This document shows positions 37,072 to 47,464 of a stretch of 49,297 nucleotides of DNA, one piece after another. How positions within the stretch are numbered: position 1 is the stretch's first letter; each line of letters starts with the position of its first letter. The notes beneath the pieces are model-generated. The model made no database searches. It saw only the letters and a list, made by a program, of their open reading frames with translations, and was not told where the DNA came from. The stretch spans positions 1 to 49,297 of the forward strand of contig JAHBMJ010000373.1 of assembly GCA_018398765.1 (NCBI GenBank), read 5' to 3'. The position numbers and the translations under genes are program-made. The stretch is from Chromera velia. Lineage: Eukaryota; Sar; Chromeraceae.

Positions 37072-37749
37072 CTTGGCAGGGAAGGAAGCCGGAATCTGTA
37101 CGTCACCGACACGCCTAACAGACAACCGCGAGACGGGAGGAGACGGAGACGCGTTGTTAAAGCCCGATCGATGGAATCACTGGTCAGATAAACAGCCTCC
37201 TCGAACGTACACGCAAAAATCTCCTCGTAGTGAAGTCTGCAGTGGGCCAGGGATGCAAACAAGCACGTGGTTGCAGATTGAATTGACAAGGGTCTGGAGA
37301 ATCAGCGATGCGAGATGATGCGAGATTCATGAAACGGGGCAGTCTTCACGAGTTGGAAGAGCTTTGGCGGTTGTTCCCGCGACCAGAAGTGGGCGGTCCC
37401 TGTGCCGCTCGCGGCACCGCATCCCGCACTAAGCGACAGTCTGACACTTCAGACTGACATCGTAGACTGACACAAGAATCGAAAACAGGAATGTCAAAGT
37501 GCACTTCATATCACTGCATGTCAGAGCCGTCTTGCTAGCTGTCACAAAGAGACCTAGACTCAAAGAACCTGGCATCTATTGTGTATGAAAGTGCAGGTTG
37601 ACCTTTAAAATCGTCACACTGCACTCCGTATTGTGAGGTCACCGCTCCTCTGAATCTGCTTCTTCTATTCAGTAGGGGCTCGCTTTGGATTCCCACCCGT
37701 TTTTCTTCCCACTGCTTCATGAGCAAGGTGTGTAAACCGAGGTAGAGTC
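37072..37749. promoter_or_regulatory. Divergent intergenic region, carrier / SIM-protein genes
   Basis: The 678 bp between head-to-head starts includes, at about 37436-37470, three closely spaced copies of a GACTGACA/CAGACTGAC-like word. No core promoter element is assigned. Confidence 0.35.
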
Positions 37750-38862
37750 ATGGAAAAAGAGAAGAATTTCACAGCGGAGGAAAAAGAAAGTCTCCCTGCT
37801 CATAAGAGGGCGAAGAGTCTCGTGATTGACCTGACGGAGTCACCAGATTCGGACACCGAAGAATCCACAAGGAGACAGAGAGAGAAGAAAGAGTTGGAGA
37901 GACAAGATGAAGCGCTTGCACGCCGTCTATATGAGGAAGAGTTGCAGGCTCTGGGGAATGCAGGTGTGCAGCAGCCTGCGAGTTGCCTGGCCGGCATGGA
38001 AAGTGAAGCGAGACTTGCAGAACATCTAAATGCAGAAGGAGACGCTTACCTAAGAGAGTTCTCAAGTTCCTCCTCCTCCTCAGCACCTGCTGCAGCAGGT
38101 GTTCTAGGGGAAGAGAAGCCCTCCAAAGTGAACACCTCTTACTGGTTGTATGAAGGGCGCACTTCTGCGAACATCTGCGGGAAGTGGATGCTGTTCTATC
38201 CCGTCTGGAAGATCGATGAGGCGTGGGGCCGAGCTAAGGAAGCGTTTCGGAAGGGCGACCTGAAGGGAACGGAATGCATGAAAGTCTCCACCGCCTTGCC
38301 GAACCCGAGGGCAACGAACGACATCATGAAGGTGATGATCTTCTACGTTGCCTGTGTGAGGGAGGAAGAAATCATGGAGGTGGGCAGGACAGTCGTGCGC
38401 GTGATGGAATTTCACAAGCACGGCCCGTTAGCGTCCTTCAAGACGGAAGAAATGACCAGTAGAGGCACCCAGGCCACCGGGTGCCGCCAGAATTCGCAGT
38501 ACAGCATCCGTACGAACTATGAAGACTGGAGAGAGGAGCACGACGGTGTGGTCTTTGTAGAGTCGAAAAGAGGAGACGCCGACAAGGCACGAGAGGCCGG
38601 GTTGAAATGGGACCCTGCGGCTCGGAAAAGTTTCATTCCTTCAGACCTGCCCGAGGACGAAAAGCAACAACTCCTCAGAGAGTGGCAGCCACGAAAGGGA
38701 TCCAAGGCAAAGTCGAAAAGGGGTGAAAAGAGAAGCGTGACAGAGGAAATGGCGGCATTCATGGCAGAGGATTCTGAAGGCCACGGGGAAGATGGGCTGG
38801 GGGTAGTGGATAAGGGCCTGAGGCAGTCTCAGAGACAAAGAGGTGAGGAGAAAGAAGGCTGA
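37750..38862 (+). CDS. SIM-containing protein with DUF5710-like C-terminal module
   Basis: A single exon of 370 residues. Near the N-terminus LVIDLTESPDSDTEE (24-38) is a good SUMO-interacting motif: a hydrophobic VIDL core followed by acidic and Ser residues. RQDEALARRLYEEELQAL (about 51-68) resembles a ubiquitin-interacting helix. A Ser/Ala linker precedes a central domain (about 128-235) starting NTSYWLYEGRTSANICGKWM, which faintly resembles the C11orf68/BLES03 (UPF0696) family with its eIF4E-like fold; this is tentative. The C-terminal part (about 270-320) with GDADKAREAGLKWDPAARKS fits the DUF5710 pattern of a residue run followed by alpha-G-x-x-W-D. A basic tail with KSKRGEKR may be a nuclear signal. 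A nuclear SUMO/ubiquitin-linked role is inference; biochemical activity is unknown. Confidence 0.82.
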   Translation: MEKEKNFTAEEKESLPAHKRAKSLVIDLTESPDSDTEESTRRQREKKELERQDEALARRLYEEELQALGNAGVQQPASCLAGMESEARLAEHLNAEGDAYLREFSSSSSSSAPAAAGVLGEEKPSKVNTSYWLYEGRTSANICGKWMLFYPVWKIDEAWGRAKEAFRKGDLKGTECMKVSTALPNPRATNDIMKVMIFYVACVREEEIMEVGRTVVRVMEFHKHGPLASFKTEEMTSRGTQATGCRQNSQYSIRTNYEDWREEHDGVVFVESKRGDADKAREAGLKWDPAARKSFIPSDLPEDEKQQLLREWQPRKGSKAKSKRGEKRSVTEEMAAFMAEDSEGHGEDGLGVVDKGLRQSQRQRGEEKEG

Positions 38863-40009
38863 AAGGATGAGTCAGACGATGCCGATGGGAGAGCGGCTAG
38901 GGGAGCTAGTAGGGGAGCAGAAGGTATCAAGAATACGGACTCGCAGCGTTAAGCTAGCTCTTCAAGTAACTCTTGAATTCAAGTTATTAATTCCTGAAAC
39001 ATGTAATGTACACACTAGTGTACACATGTCAAATCAAAAATAGCTTTTACCTACTTTTACCATATTCACTTGCATTCATTTTCGTCGAATATGTTCAAAA
39101 GTTTCCCTATGGCCCTATAACGAATATATAAATTTACTTAAATTTAATATACTAAAAGAATCAAAAGATTTTTTCTAAAAATGTATGTTGTTACTAGGCT
39201 ATTTCAATTGTTAGGAAAACTTGTTACGTCCTCTATAGTAACAGTAGTATACTGTATACTTAGTTACTACTACTACGCGACTAGCTGGTAATTGAATAGT
39301 ACGTGCCTCTAGACGTATTTCTAATAGCTAGATTCACTCCTGTGTCTGAATAATTATTATTTTGATGTATAATGATTATGTCTGAATAATCATTATTGAT
39401 ATGAATGATTATAATACTGGTCAATAATAATTATTTTTAAATAGTGGTTATAGAGTTTCAATAATTATTATGCAAAACATCTTTGAGTTATCCTAGTGAT
39501 GAAATGCTAGTGTGGTTACCAACTTATCATGCATGCGCGTAATCATACCTAATCTCTAGTCTGATCTCCATAATAGCTAAAACAATGGCTATGAACAAAT
39601 CCAAACAATGGCTAAATTCCCTTGGTAAAAACAATGCTACACGGTAGCCTACACCTTAGGCCTAGGCTCGGATTCAATATATATTATATTTCAGGTAAAA
39701 CGCTAATATAATATAATATAATATAAACTTAATGTAATATGGGAGGATGAAGATCAGGTTGAAGACCAGGGATGAGTCAGAGAATGAAGATCCGTCCTGC
39801 AAAATCTAATGATGATGCGTCTCTTTGGTTGTTACATTTCAAGACGGTTTTTGAAAAGGATTCATAGGCAAGTTGCTCTTTTCAGATGAATTAAGAAGGG
39901 AAAAAAGACAAGTACGGGCCTAGACACGGGCAGCTTTATATACATGTTATATCATATTATATTATATTTATATTATATTATATTCATGTTATTCATATTA
40001 TTATATTAG
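38863..40009. other. AT-rich intergenic DNA
   Basis: No gene recognised. Around 39340-39470 the words ATAATCATTAT, ATAATTATTAT and their complements recur, related to the arms of the inverted repeat at 12718-12886. At 39940-40005 a TATAT-rich run directly precedes the LINE 5' end. Confidence 0.55.
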
Positions 40010-42377
40010 GGGAAAGAAGTTGAGGACTGTGCAAGTGGGGTGGAGAGAGAGTTAAAGTAGGAAAGGGTGGAAGACATCTTTAAAAAAAGAAAAAAGATCT
40101 TCTGGCAGAAAAGGAAGAGATATAAGAGAGCGAAAACTGAAAAAGCGAAGACACATTTGCTTAATGACCCCCTCTTCCTTTGGAAAGAAAGGAGAAAGTT
40201 GTTGAAAGACGGTCTGAGGCCAGGGGCAAAAGACTTCTCAAACCATTGGGCACGGGTTTTGGGGGAGGGCAAAGAATTGCCAGAGCCGGATCCGGAGCCG
40301 GAGCCCCCGAAGCAATTCATTTTCTCGTATAATCAGGTGACTGATCGTCTGAAAGGAATGGATAGAAAGAAAGCGGCAGGGCTCGATGGCATCTCTCCTC
40401 AACAACTCGACCTTTGCTTTTGTCACTCTCCCATCTCTCGTTTCCTTTTGTTTGTTTTCTTTAATTTAATGCATGCATATGCATGTTGGCCTGATAACTA
40501 GAATTTGTTGAGAATCGTACCCGTCCCGAAAGGTCCCCCTTTACCACAGCCGAATGACTGGCGTCCAGTCCATGTCGTTAACCCCCTTACAAAGCTCTTT
40601 GGTCTCCTTATCGATGATAGAATCCGTCAGCAAGCTCGTTTTAACGACAGACAGATCGGGTTTAGGAAAGGGGTGGGCACAAGAGAGGGGATTGGAGCAG
40701 TGGTAGGCTTGGTACAGGAATGCAGAAGAGGCAAGAAGGGGCTCTTGGGCGGATTTGTCGACTTCTCAAAGGCGTTTGACTCCATCCCTCGGCTAAAGCT
40801 TCTGGCAAAGCTGTAGGCTGAGGGAATAGAGAAGAGAGATCTGTTGATGATTGCATCTATGTATAGAGGCGTGAAAGCGAGAGCCGATGGGGACTCGGCT
40901 CTAGTCCTGGAAGGGGCAGGGGTTAAGCAAGGTGATGTATTGTCCCCGTCGCTTTTTCTATTATTCATTAATGACCTGCATGATGAGATTCAGAAAGGAA
41001 AACGGGGAGATGGAAAGGAAACGGAGGGGGTTCACCTTGCTGGGGCCAGTTTGGGAAGTATAGGCTACGCTGATAATCTTGTCTTGTTTGCACACTCAGC
41101 AGCCGACCTCCAAGCAAAATTCGATACCCTGGAGAGGTATTGCGGAAAGTGGGGGTTGAATATTAATCTGAAGAAAACCAAGGTCCTGCGCCTTTGTAAA
41201 TACTGCAAGGACTGTAACGGCATGATTTTATACCAAGGGAAGGAAGTAGACTGGTGTGATCAGTACAAATATTTGAGTTGCCTTCTATTTGAGGGAGGGG
41301 ATTTGACTCGGTCGATTGAAGCACGCCTACGCAGTGCAGAGCATGTAATGGAAGCAGTGATTGGTCTGGCTGCGAGTCTGTCTGGGTTGCCTTTCAGGGG
41401 AAAGATGCAGCTGCTGAAAGTGTGCTGGGAACCGATAGCACTCTATAGCCTGGAGTGCTTTCCGATAAGACAGGGAGACTGGGAGGCGATTGACAACTTG
41501 CGGCTCCGGATTGTTCGATGGGTGGCCCGACTTCCGGTCAGGAGTTTGCGTGTACCCTCTCTTTTGTCTGTTAATTTAATGTCTGCTCGCATGTTCTTAT
41601 ATGCTCGTTTTGCTTCATTCTGGATTGCACTTAGCCGTTCGCATCTCCGTATTCCTCAGGCTCTTTTGAATTCATAGAAGGGACCAGCGGGGCAGAAGCA
41701 AAGACGAGCCGTTAATGGTCTGTTCAGATGGGCAGGCCTTGACTTTTTGACGTCTCTCCCTGTTCGGAGCTCAGAAAGATGGGCTCAGAAGGGGAATTTG
41801 TTTGTTTCTACCAAAATTAAGGATACATGGGGAATGGAATGCATGAAAAGGGGAGATAGGGAAAAAAGGGGCAACTTCCCCCTGTCTGCCTCTTTATCAG
41901 GACTACAGAGAGCTCTTCCGTCTTCTTTACGTTCTTCTCTATTTCTTTTGTCTTCAAAGAATGACCCCAAGGTACGGATGTCCTGTCTGCTAAGAAGTGC
42001 CTTATATGAGAAGATTGAGCCACTCCAGGACCTAAAGGCATTGACACTAAATCGGAAAGGTCTGACGGGGGGGGCCAACTCTCCGGGAGAGGTGTTTTGT
42101 CTGGTAGAGGGTTGTTCAAATAAAAAAAAAAATGATGATCTCTGACACCAGCTTTCAGTATACTCCAATTGGGTAGAAGTAAGAAATAAACTAAACAAAG
42201 TGGTAGAAGGAAAAAAAGTGAAGCAAAAGATTCAGAGAGAAGGAATTGAGGGATCGGATGCAGCCAAAACAGAAGCGAGGAAGATGCTGCTTTTGGCTTT
42301 ACAAGTCGATCCATATGAAGCATGCAGAGCCATTTACGATCTTTGTTACTCACTGTGCACGCCTGTTTCTATATGAA
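40010..42377 (+). mobile_element. 5'-truncated non-LTR (LINE) retrotransposon
   Basis: The coding similarity begins abruptly after AT-rich DNA at about 40010, with no endonuclease domain, as expected for 5' truncation. It ends at about 42377, past a Cys/His motif; no poly-A tail or flanking target-site duplication was identified. The element has the same orientation as the neighbouring gene at 37750 and is convergent with the zinc-repeat gene. Confidence 0.8.
40067..42145 (+). pseudogene. LINE reverse transcriptase, disabled
   Basis: One frame carries the whole RT: KAAGLDGISPQQL, NDWRPVHVVNPLTKLF, block A FVDFSKAFDSI with the catalytic Asp, block B GVKQGDVLSPSLFLLFINDL, block C IGYADNLVLFA and block D GLNINLKKTKVL. 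It is broken by TAG codons at 40499, 40814 and 41675; another TAG at 40058 interrupts the upstream part. There are no frameshifts over 2 kb. The catalytic YADD is YADN, so the second Asp is lost. A TGA at 42143 follows an A-run, after which the frame continues to about 42377 with Cys/His character. The TAG at 40499 sits where the family has Trp (pDNW). It cannot encode an active enzyme as read. Confidence 0.85.
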
Positions 42378-42567
42378 CGTGACCTTTTCTTCTTCTGTTC
42401 GAGTCTTCTATTGCCACCTCCAACATGCATACTGCTCGTGAGCTCACCAAGCGAGCACTTCAGGGGATCTCGCGCTTAGCTTTATCTCTAAACTTGAGTG
42501 ATTGACGATCTCTTGCATGAACATGGGCTACTAGGAGCACGGCTCCACTCTAGCAAAGCCAACTTCA

Positions 42568-42604
<37 letters not shown>

Positions 42605-44626
42605 AATTCAAGCCTAGCCTTAGGCCTATCACAGAGAAAAAAAAAAATTGAAGCCCGTTCTCGCTTAGTTTTTTTTTTTCTCGCCCGACGATGTTAGGTG
42701 ATAAACAACTGTTGTTTAAGTGTTGCATAAGTGTTGTTTTAGTGTTGCACAAGTATTGCTTAGGTGTTGCACAATAGAAAAAAAGAAAAAAATAATTTAA
42801 ACCAATTTTGGTTTACTTTTTTTTTTATTTGTTTTTGCTGTGCTACGACTAGCCTACACCTCTAGCTATACCAGACCACAAAGGGTCAAAGGTCTACACC
42901 CCCCCCCGAACCCCTCTCCACCTCTGCAAAAACCTGCGCCCTAAAGGGCACAGGCCTTTACAGAGGCAACACAAGTTTTCTTCCCTATCTAAGCTCCCTT
43001 TTTTTATTTATACAAACAGAATATACTTAATTACTAAAATAAACAAAAAACAATAACCAATATGCACTTCACACTTTTCGCAGTAGTTAGCACTGACATT
43101 GGTTAAGCTAAAAAATTACCTTTGGCTAGCTACTAGTAAGCCAATGGCTAAGCCAATCATTTTACAACTCTGCATTTGATATTTGATTAATTATATTTGA
43201 TTTGTTTTGATTTGATTTCATTTGAATCATGATTTAATGTAAATCACTATATGATGATGACATACATACATGCATATCAGACCCTAGATCACACCGTAAA
43301 TACTAAATATACATTCAGGTTAATTGTCACACAAAAAGACGAAAGCGGTCTTCATATTATTATAAATTATTGTAACGGTCTCAAAGAAAAAACCGATCGT
43401 GACGTGATTATTTTTATGATATATCGATTGGTCATTCGAATGATTCCCACGGTTTGAAAGTTCGATCTGGAATCAAATAAGAACATAGAATTGTGATGCA
43501 TGCTCAATTGTGAATTGTGACTTACCTCAGGCTAAAACAGCAAAAGTGGGTAGACACCTGTACATGAGCAGTCAACAGCTTTGCCCGCAAGCGTGAGTGG
43601 AGTTGTGGATCTCTCTTCCGCGGAAGACACAAGAGAAAATGACTGTCAAGGACCCAGCGAAACAGAAACTGTCAGTCTCACTGACAGACGGTAAAAACAA
43701 AAGCCAAGAGGAAACTCCACAGACAATGACATACACATACACGTACACATGCACACGCAGAGAGAAAGAAGGGAAAGGGGGGGAGATACAAAGAGAGAGA
43801 AAGAAAGCATAGAATGGAGCGCAAGGACATGCAAAGGGAACGCATGAATTGTCAAACAAGGCATGACAGGGACGGACAAGAAGAAAGTTGATCGACAAAT
43901 AATCAATGAATGAAGCGCCAATCCCGATCTAAACAAACACAAATAAGATACAGACGATCCTCTAGAGAGAAGAGGCGAAGATATATCGGGGACAGGAAGA
44001 TGCAACAACTAGACAAACAATGCATGGCAGAGACGCCCGGACAGAAAAAAGAGAGGTCCGCTGCGGAAGAAGGTCAATGGATGACAAATGAGTCTCCGAG
44101 AACTCATCGATCAAAACAATTTCTCGGAGAGGGGAAGGGAACAGTGCAAGCAGACGGAGCTGAGGGGAGGAAAAGACCCGGCCCCAAAGAAACAAAGCAA
44201 GAAGGGAAGAAAGCAGAGAGAGTCACTGTGGAAGGAACGTCCCGAATCTTCAATCACGAGGAGGAAAAAAAAAAACGAGAAATGAATAAAACGGGATCAT
44301 GGTCCCCAAGCAACTGCCTTTCTGCTGTTCCAGGTCTGTTCCCCCCCCCCCCCCTCCTCCAGCTCCCACCAAGCACTCGCGTCTCTTGATCGACTTCCCA
44401 AACCCACACATCCATCCATCCCTCGCAAACAGCCGGAGGAGAAAGAAAAGCGAAAAGTGCAGAGGACAGTCAGAACGCGATTCCTCGACCCCTTTCGTCT
44501 CAGGTCAAACAGACCATAAGGTCTGCCTGGTTCCAATCAACAGAGACAGGGAAACAGAAGAGCAGATCCGGCCAGAGAAGGGAAGAGAAGAGAAGAAACG
44601 AGACGCAGGAATTTCCAAATAGAAAC
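42378..44626. other. Intergenic region with TA tract and GTGTTG units
   Basis: 42573-42602 is a TA tract. At about 42704-42775 there is a clear array of GTGTTG-type units beginning with ACAACTGTTG. 42780-43560 is AT-rich with no gene. 43560-44626 is purine-rich on the + strand and open in several frames but lacks domain character; part is probably 3' flank of the zinc-repeat gene. A run of about 14 C lies at 44340. Confidence 0.5.
42704..42775 (+). repeat. Array of GTGTTG-type units
   Basis: Starts with ACAACTGTTG and continues with roughly 12-bp degenerate units: AGTGTTGCATA, AGTGTTGTTTT, AGTGTTGCACA, AGTATTGCTT, AGGTGTTGCACA. Related units occur at 850-1010, 11460-11640 (reverse strand) and 31715-31790. 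Confidence 0.65.
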
Positions 44627-47464
44627 TCAAGGTGCAGGGTCTCCGGAGGAATTCAGATTACACTCATTGCAGGATCGAACGTCTTTGTCATGAATGCAGA
44701 TTCCCTTCCCTCCGCAGTCACTACAACGTGAGCGAACGCGTCCATGCTCACAAAGGCCCTTCCCTCCGCAGTCCTTGCTACGTGAGCGAATGCGTCCATG
44801 CTCACATATGCCCTTCCCCCCGCACTCCTTGCACTTAGAGCGCTGTCGACCGTGCTCACAAAGGCCCTTCCCTCCGCAATCCTTGCACTGAGAGCGCCGC
44901 CGGCCGTGCTCACAGATGCCCTTCCCTCCGCACTCCCTGCACGAAAAGCGCTGTCGACCGTGCTCACAAAGGCCCTTCCCTCCGCACTCCTTGCACTGAG
45001 AGCGCTGCTTGCCGTGATCACAGATGCCCTTCCCCCCGCACTCCTTGCACGAAAAGCGGTGTCGGCCGTGCTCACAGATGCTCCCACCTCCGCACTCCTT
45101 GCAACGTGAGCGAATGCGTCCATGCTCACAGATGCCCTTCCCTCCACACTCCTTGCACTGATAGCGCTTCCGGCCGTGCTCACAAAGCCCCTTCCCTCCG
45201 CAATCTTTGCACTGAGAGCGAATGCGGCCGTGCTCACAAATGCTCGCACCTCCGCACTCTTTGCAACGTGAGCGAATGCGTCCATGCTCACAAATGCTCG
45301 CACCTCCGCATTCCTTGCACTTAGAGCGCTGCCGGCCGTGCTCACAAATGCTCCCACCTCCGCACTCTTTGCACTGCGAGCGCTGTCGGCCGTGCTCACA
45401 GAAGCCCTTCCCTCCACACTCCTTGCACTGAGAGCGCTTCCGGCCGTGCTCACATATGCCCTTCCCTCCGCACTCTTTGCACTGCGAGCGCTGTCGACCG
45501 TGCTCACAAATGCTCGCACCTCCGCACTCCTTGCACGAAAAGCGGTGTCGGCCGTGTTCACATATGCCTTTCCCTCCGCACTCTTTGCACTGATAGCGCT
45601 GTCGGCCGTGCTCACAAAGGCCCTTCCCCCCGCACTCTTTGCACTGAGAGCGAATGCGGCCGTGCTCACAGATGCTCCCACCTCCGCACTCTTTGCACTT
45701 AGAGCGAATGCGGCCGTGCGCACAGATGCTGCCACCTCCGCACTCCTTGCACTTAGAGCGCTGCCTGCCGTGCTCACAAACGCTCACACCTCCGCACTCT
45801 TTGCACTGGCAGCGAATGCGTCCATGTTGACAGAGGATCTGTCCGTGTTTGTTTTTCTTGACCTCCCCTGTATGTCCTCTCTCTCCCCCCCCTCTCCTCA
45901 CAGACACACCCTTGCCCCCACTGCCAACCTCTTTGTTGTGAGTGCGAGGATAGCCGTGGAGACACAGGTCTGCCCTCTGAAGACTCCTGTCCATTCCCTG
46001 CACCCCCCTTTCTCCCACTTCTTCAAGTTCTCTATTCAAATGATCTCGATGACTCGTCTCATGCCCCCCGCCCTGCTCAGTCACTCCATCGTTGAAGGAT
46101 GGGAGACAGGCGTTCTGAAGTTGCGGGACTGTCGGAAAGGTGTGTGCAGAAACATTTCTTTCTCTCGCCAAATTCACTTGACGGCTTCCCTTGTCTGACT
46201 GCGGTTCGGAAACTGAAGCGGAAAGAGAAGAGACACGGCGGCGTTTTGATCCCCCACACCCCGCAGACGAGTACAGCGACTGCCCCTCTACAGATAGCTG
46301 TTGGAAGATCGATTCACTCTCTCCGACCAACAGACCAGAACCAGGCACAACATCGCATCCACCGGTCACACCATACACACACCCTGCATTCTTCCCAGCC
46401 CCTCCCAGCAGATCCCCCTCTTCCCTCCCCACCCCCCACCGATTCCTCAGAGATGCAGGTGCAAATCGGAGTGCCTCGTGACAGTCACTGTCTTCATACC
46501 CTCTTTTCAGTCCGTTCACCCCACCTCCCTGCCTTCGCATACACACATCAGCAGAGGTCTCAAGACGACCCCGAGAAACAGACACACCCTCACTCTCAGC
46601 CGACATAGCAGATGGAAGCAGAGTGTTCGCAATCTCGTAACCGTGCTGTGACGATACCCTGCCTCTGTGAATGAGAAGATCATCCTCAAACTGTACATAC
46701 GGACCCGCCTCACCCCCCTTCTCTTTTCCCTTTCCACTGTCTGTGTGTGAGGAAGATAAATGGACAGAAGGCAGTGCAGAGATAGAAAGCGAGGCAGAGT
46801 CACTCTCTACAGGGACGTCACGGACCACACAGTGGCCCTCCAAGGGACCCCCGAGGCTCTTTCCGCCATGCATTCCCCCTCTCTTCTTCTCCCTGCCGGT
46901 CTCAGGTACGAAATCTGAGGAAACAGAGGGTGGCGGGTGCTCAGAGACTTCGAAGTGCTGTTGCGCTGACACCATGTCCTCCTGTGCTAATGGAGTCACC
47001 TGCGTCTCCCTCTCTCCCCATCGCCCACCAAACAACGCAAACCCACCATTCACGACCTCCACCTCCCGCGGCCCACACCCCAAAGGCTCCCACACGCACC
47101 CAAAACAGTCCTGACTTCGACTGTTCGGGGAAGCTGCTGTTGAGAGCGCAGAGGTGACTTGGACAGAGCTCTGAGACCATTGTGCCAACCCATGATCGGA
47201 CAAAGGCATTGCTTCACACGGTGACGAACCAGATTCGACCAGGACAAACTGAAATTGTACTTGAGAGCACGTGCTGTGATGCATCGGAAACGACATCCAC
47301 ACTCCTGAGAAGGCAGGGTTCTTCACTCGGTAGAGAGCGATACCGCGACTTGCGTCCCACTCTCCGAGTTCAGAGCTGCTCCCAACAACCACCAGCATCT
47401 GCCCTTCCTGAGGCTCCACCCCAGTGCAAGCAAAAAGCACACCACCCCCCACGCTTGCCTCCAT
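44627..47464 (-). CDS. CBM20 domain protein with a 22-unit CEHG...CKECGG zinc-type repeat array
   Basis: Single exon; starting at 47464 (MEASVGGG) it has 945 residues. An earlier in-frame Met at 47551 would add 29. Residues about 7-85 form a starch/glucan-binding CBM20 domain (GQMLVVVGSSSELGEWDA, then GVWMSFPM). A long disordered middle contains GSKRRRVSS, a possible nuclear signal. The C-terminus is a perfect-register tandem array of 18-residue units, C-x-H-G-R-x7ish-C-K-E-C-G-G, at 45832-44645: 21 units keep the pattern and the last is degenerate (CIHDKDVRSCNEC). The spacing C-x-H-x7-C-x2-C gives one potential zinc site per unit. Unit 20 has Ser for the third ligand (RSRSKDC). Arrays of this kind occur in algal and giant-virus proteins of unknown function, to my knowledge. 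No catalytic domain is visible. It may link glucan surfaces to nucleic acid or protein partners; this is inference. Confidence 0.85.
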   Translation of the reverse strand: MEASVGGGVLFACTGVEPQEGQMLVVVGSSSELGEWDASRGIALYRVKNPAFSGVWMSFPMHHSTCSQVQFQFVLVESGSSPCEAMPLSDHGLAQWSQSSVQVTSALSTAASPNSRSQDCFGCVWEPLGCGPREVEVVNGGFALFGGRWGERETQVTPLAQEDMVSAQQHFEVSEHPPPSVSSDFVPETGREKKRGGMHGGKSLGGPLEGHCVVRDVPVESDSASLSISALPSVHLSSSHTDSGKGKEKGGEAGPYVQFEDDLLIHRGRVSSQHGYEIANTLLPSAMSAESEGVSVSRGRLETSADVCMRRQGGGVNGLKRGYEDSDCHEALRFAPASLRNRWGVGREEGDLLGGAGKNAGCVYGVTGGCDVVPGSGLLVGESESIFQQLSVEGQSLYSSAGCGGSKRRRVSSLSASVSEPQSDKGSRQVNLARERNVSAHTFPTVPQLQNACLPSFNDGVTEQGGGHETSHRDHLNRELEEVGERGVQGMDRSLQRADLCLHGYPRTHNKEVGSGGKGVSVRRGGGERGHTGEVKKNKHGQILCQHGRIRCQCKECGGVSVCEHGRQRSKCKECGGGSICAHGRIRSKCKECGGGSICEHGRIRSQCKECGGKGLCEHGRQRYQCKECGGKGICEHGRHRFSCKECGGASICEHGRQRSQCKECGGKGICEHGRKRSQCKECGGKGFCEHGRQRSQCKECGGGSICEHGRQRSKCKECGGASICEHGRIRSRCKECGGASICEHGRIRSQCKDCGGKGLCEHGRKRYQCKECGGKGICEHGRIRSRCKECGGGSICEHGRHRFSCKECGGKGICDHGKQRSQCKECGGKGLCEHGRQRFSCRECGGKGICEHGRRRSQCKDCGGKGLCEHGRQRSKCKECGGKGICEHGRIRSRSKDCGGKGLCEHGRVRSRCSDCGGKGICIHDKDVRSCNECNLNSSGDPAP
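44645..45832 (-). repeat. 54-bp coding tandem repeat array (22 units)
   Basis: Each 54-bp unit encodes 18 residues with two- or three-base differences between most units. Positions after HGR (Q, I, K, H, R, V) and after CGG (KGI, KGL, GSI, ASI) vary most, while C, H and CGG codons are kept. The open antisense frames over this stretch are a by-product of the repeat. Confidence 0.95.

Noticed and set aside
43910-44389. 159-residue frame on the + strand
   Set aside because: Purine-rich, Lys/Arg/Glu-biased and without domain character, in the 3' flank of the CBM20 gene.
44645-45832. CRISPR-like regular repeats
   Set aside because: Units are contiguous 54-bp coding repeats with no spacers, in a eukaryotic gene.
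44653-46198. Repetitive frames in other phases over the zinc-repeat array
   Set aside because: The 54-bp period keeps other frames open; only the C/H/CGG frame shows conserved metal-ligand spacing.
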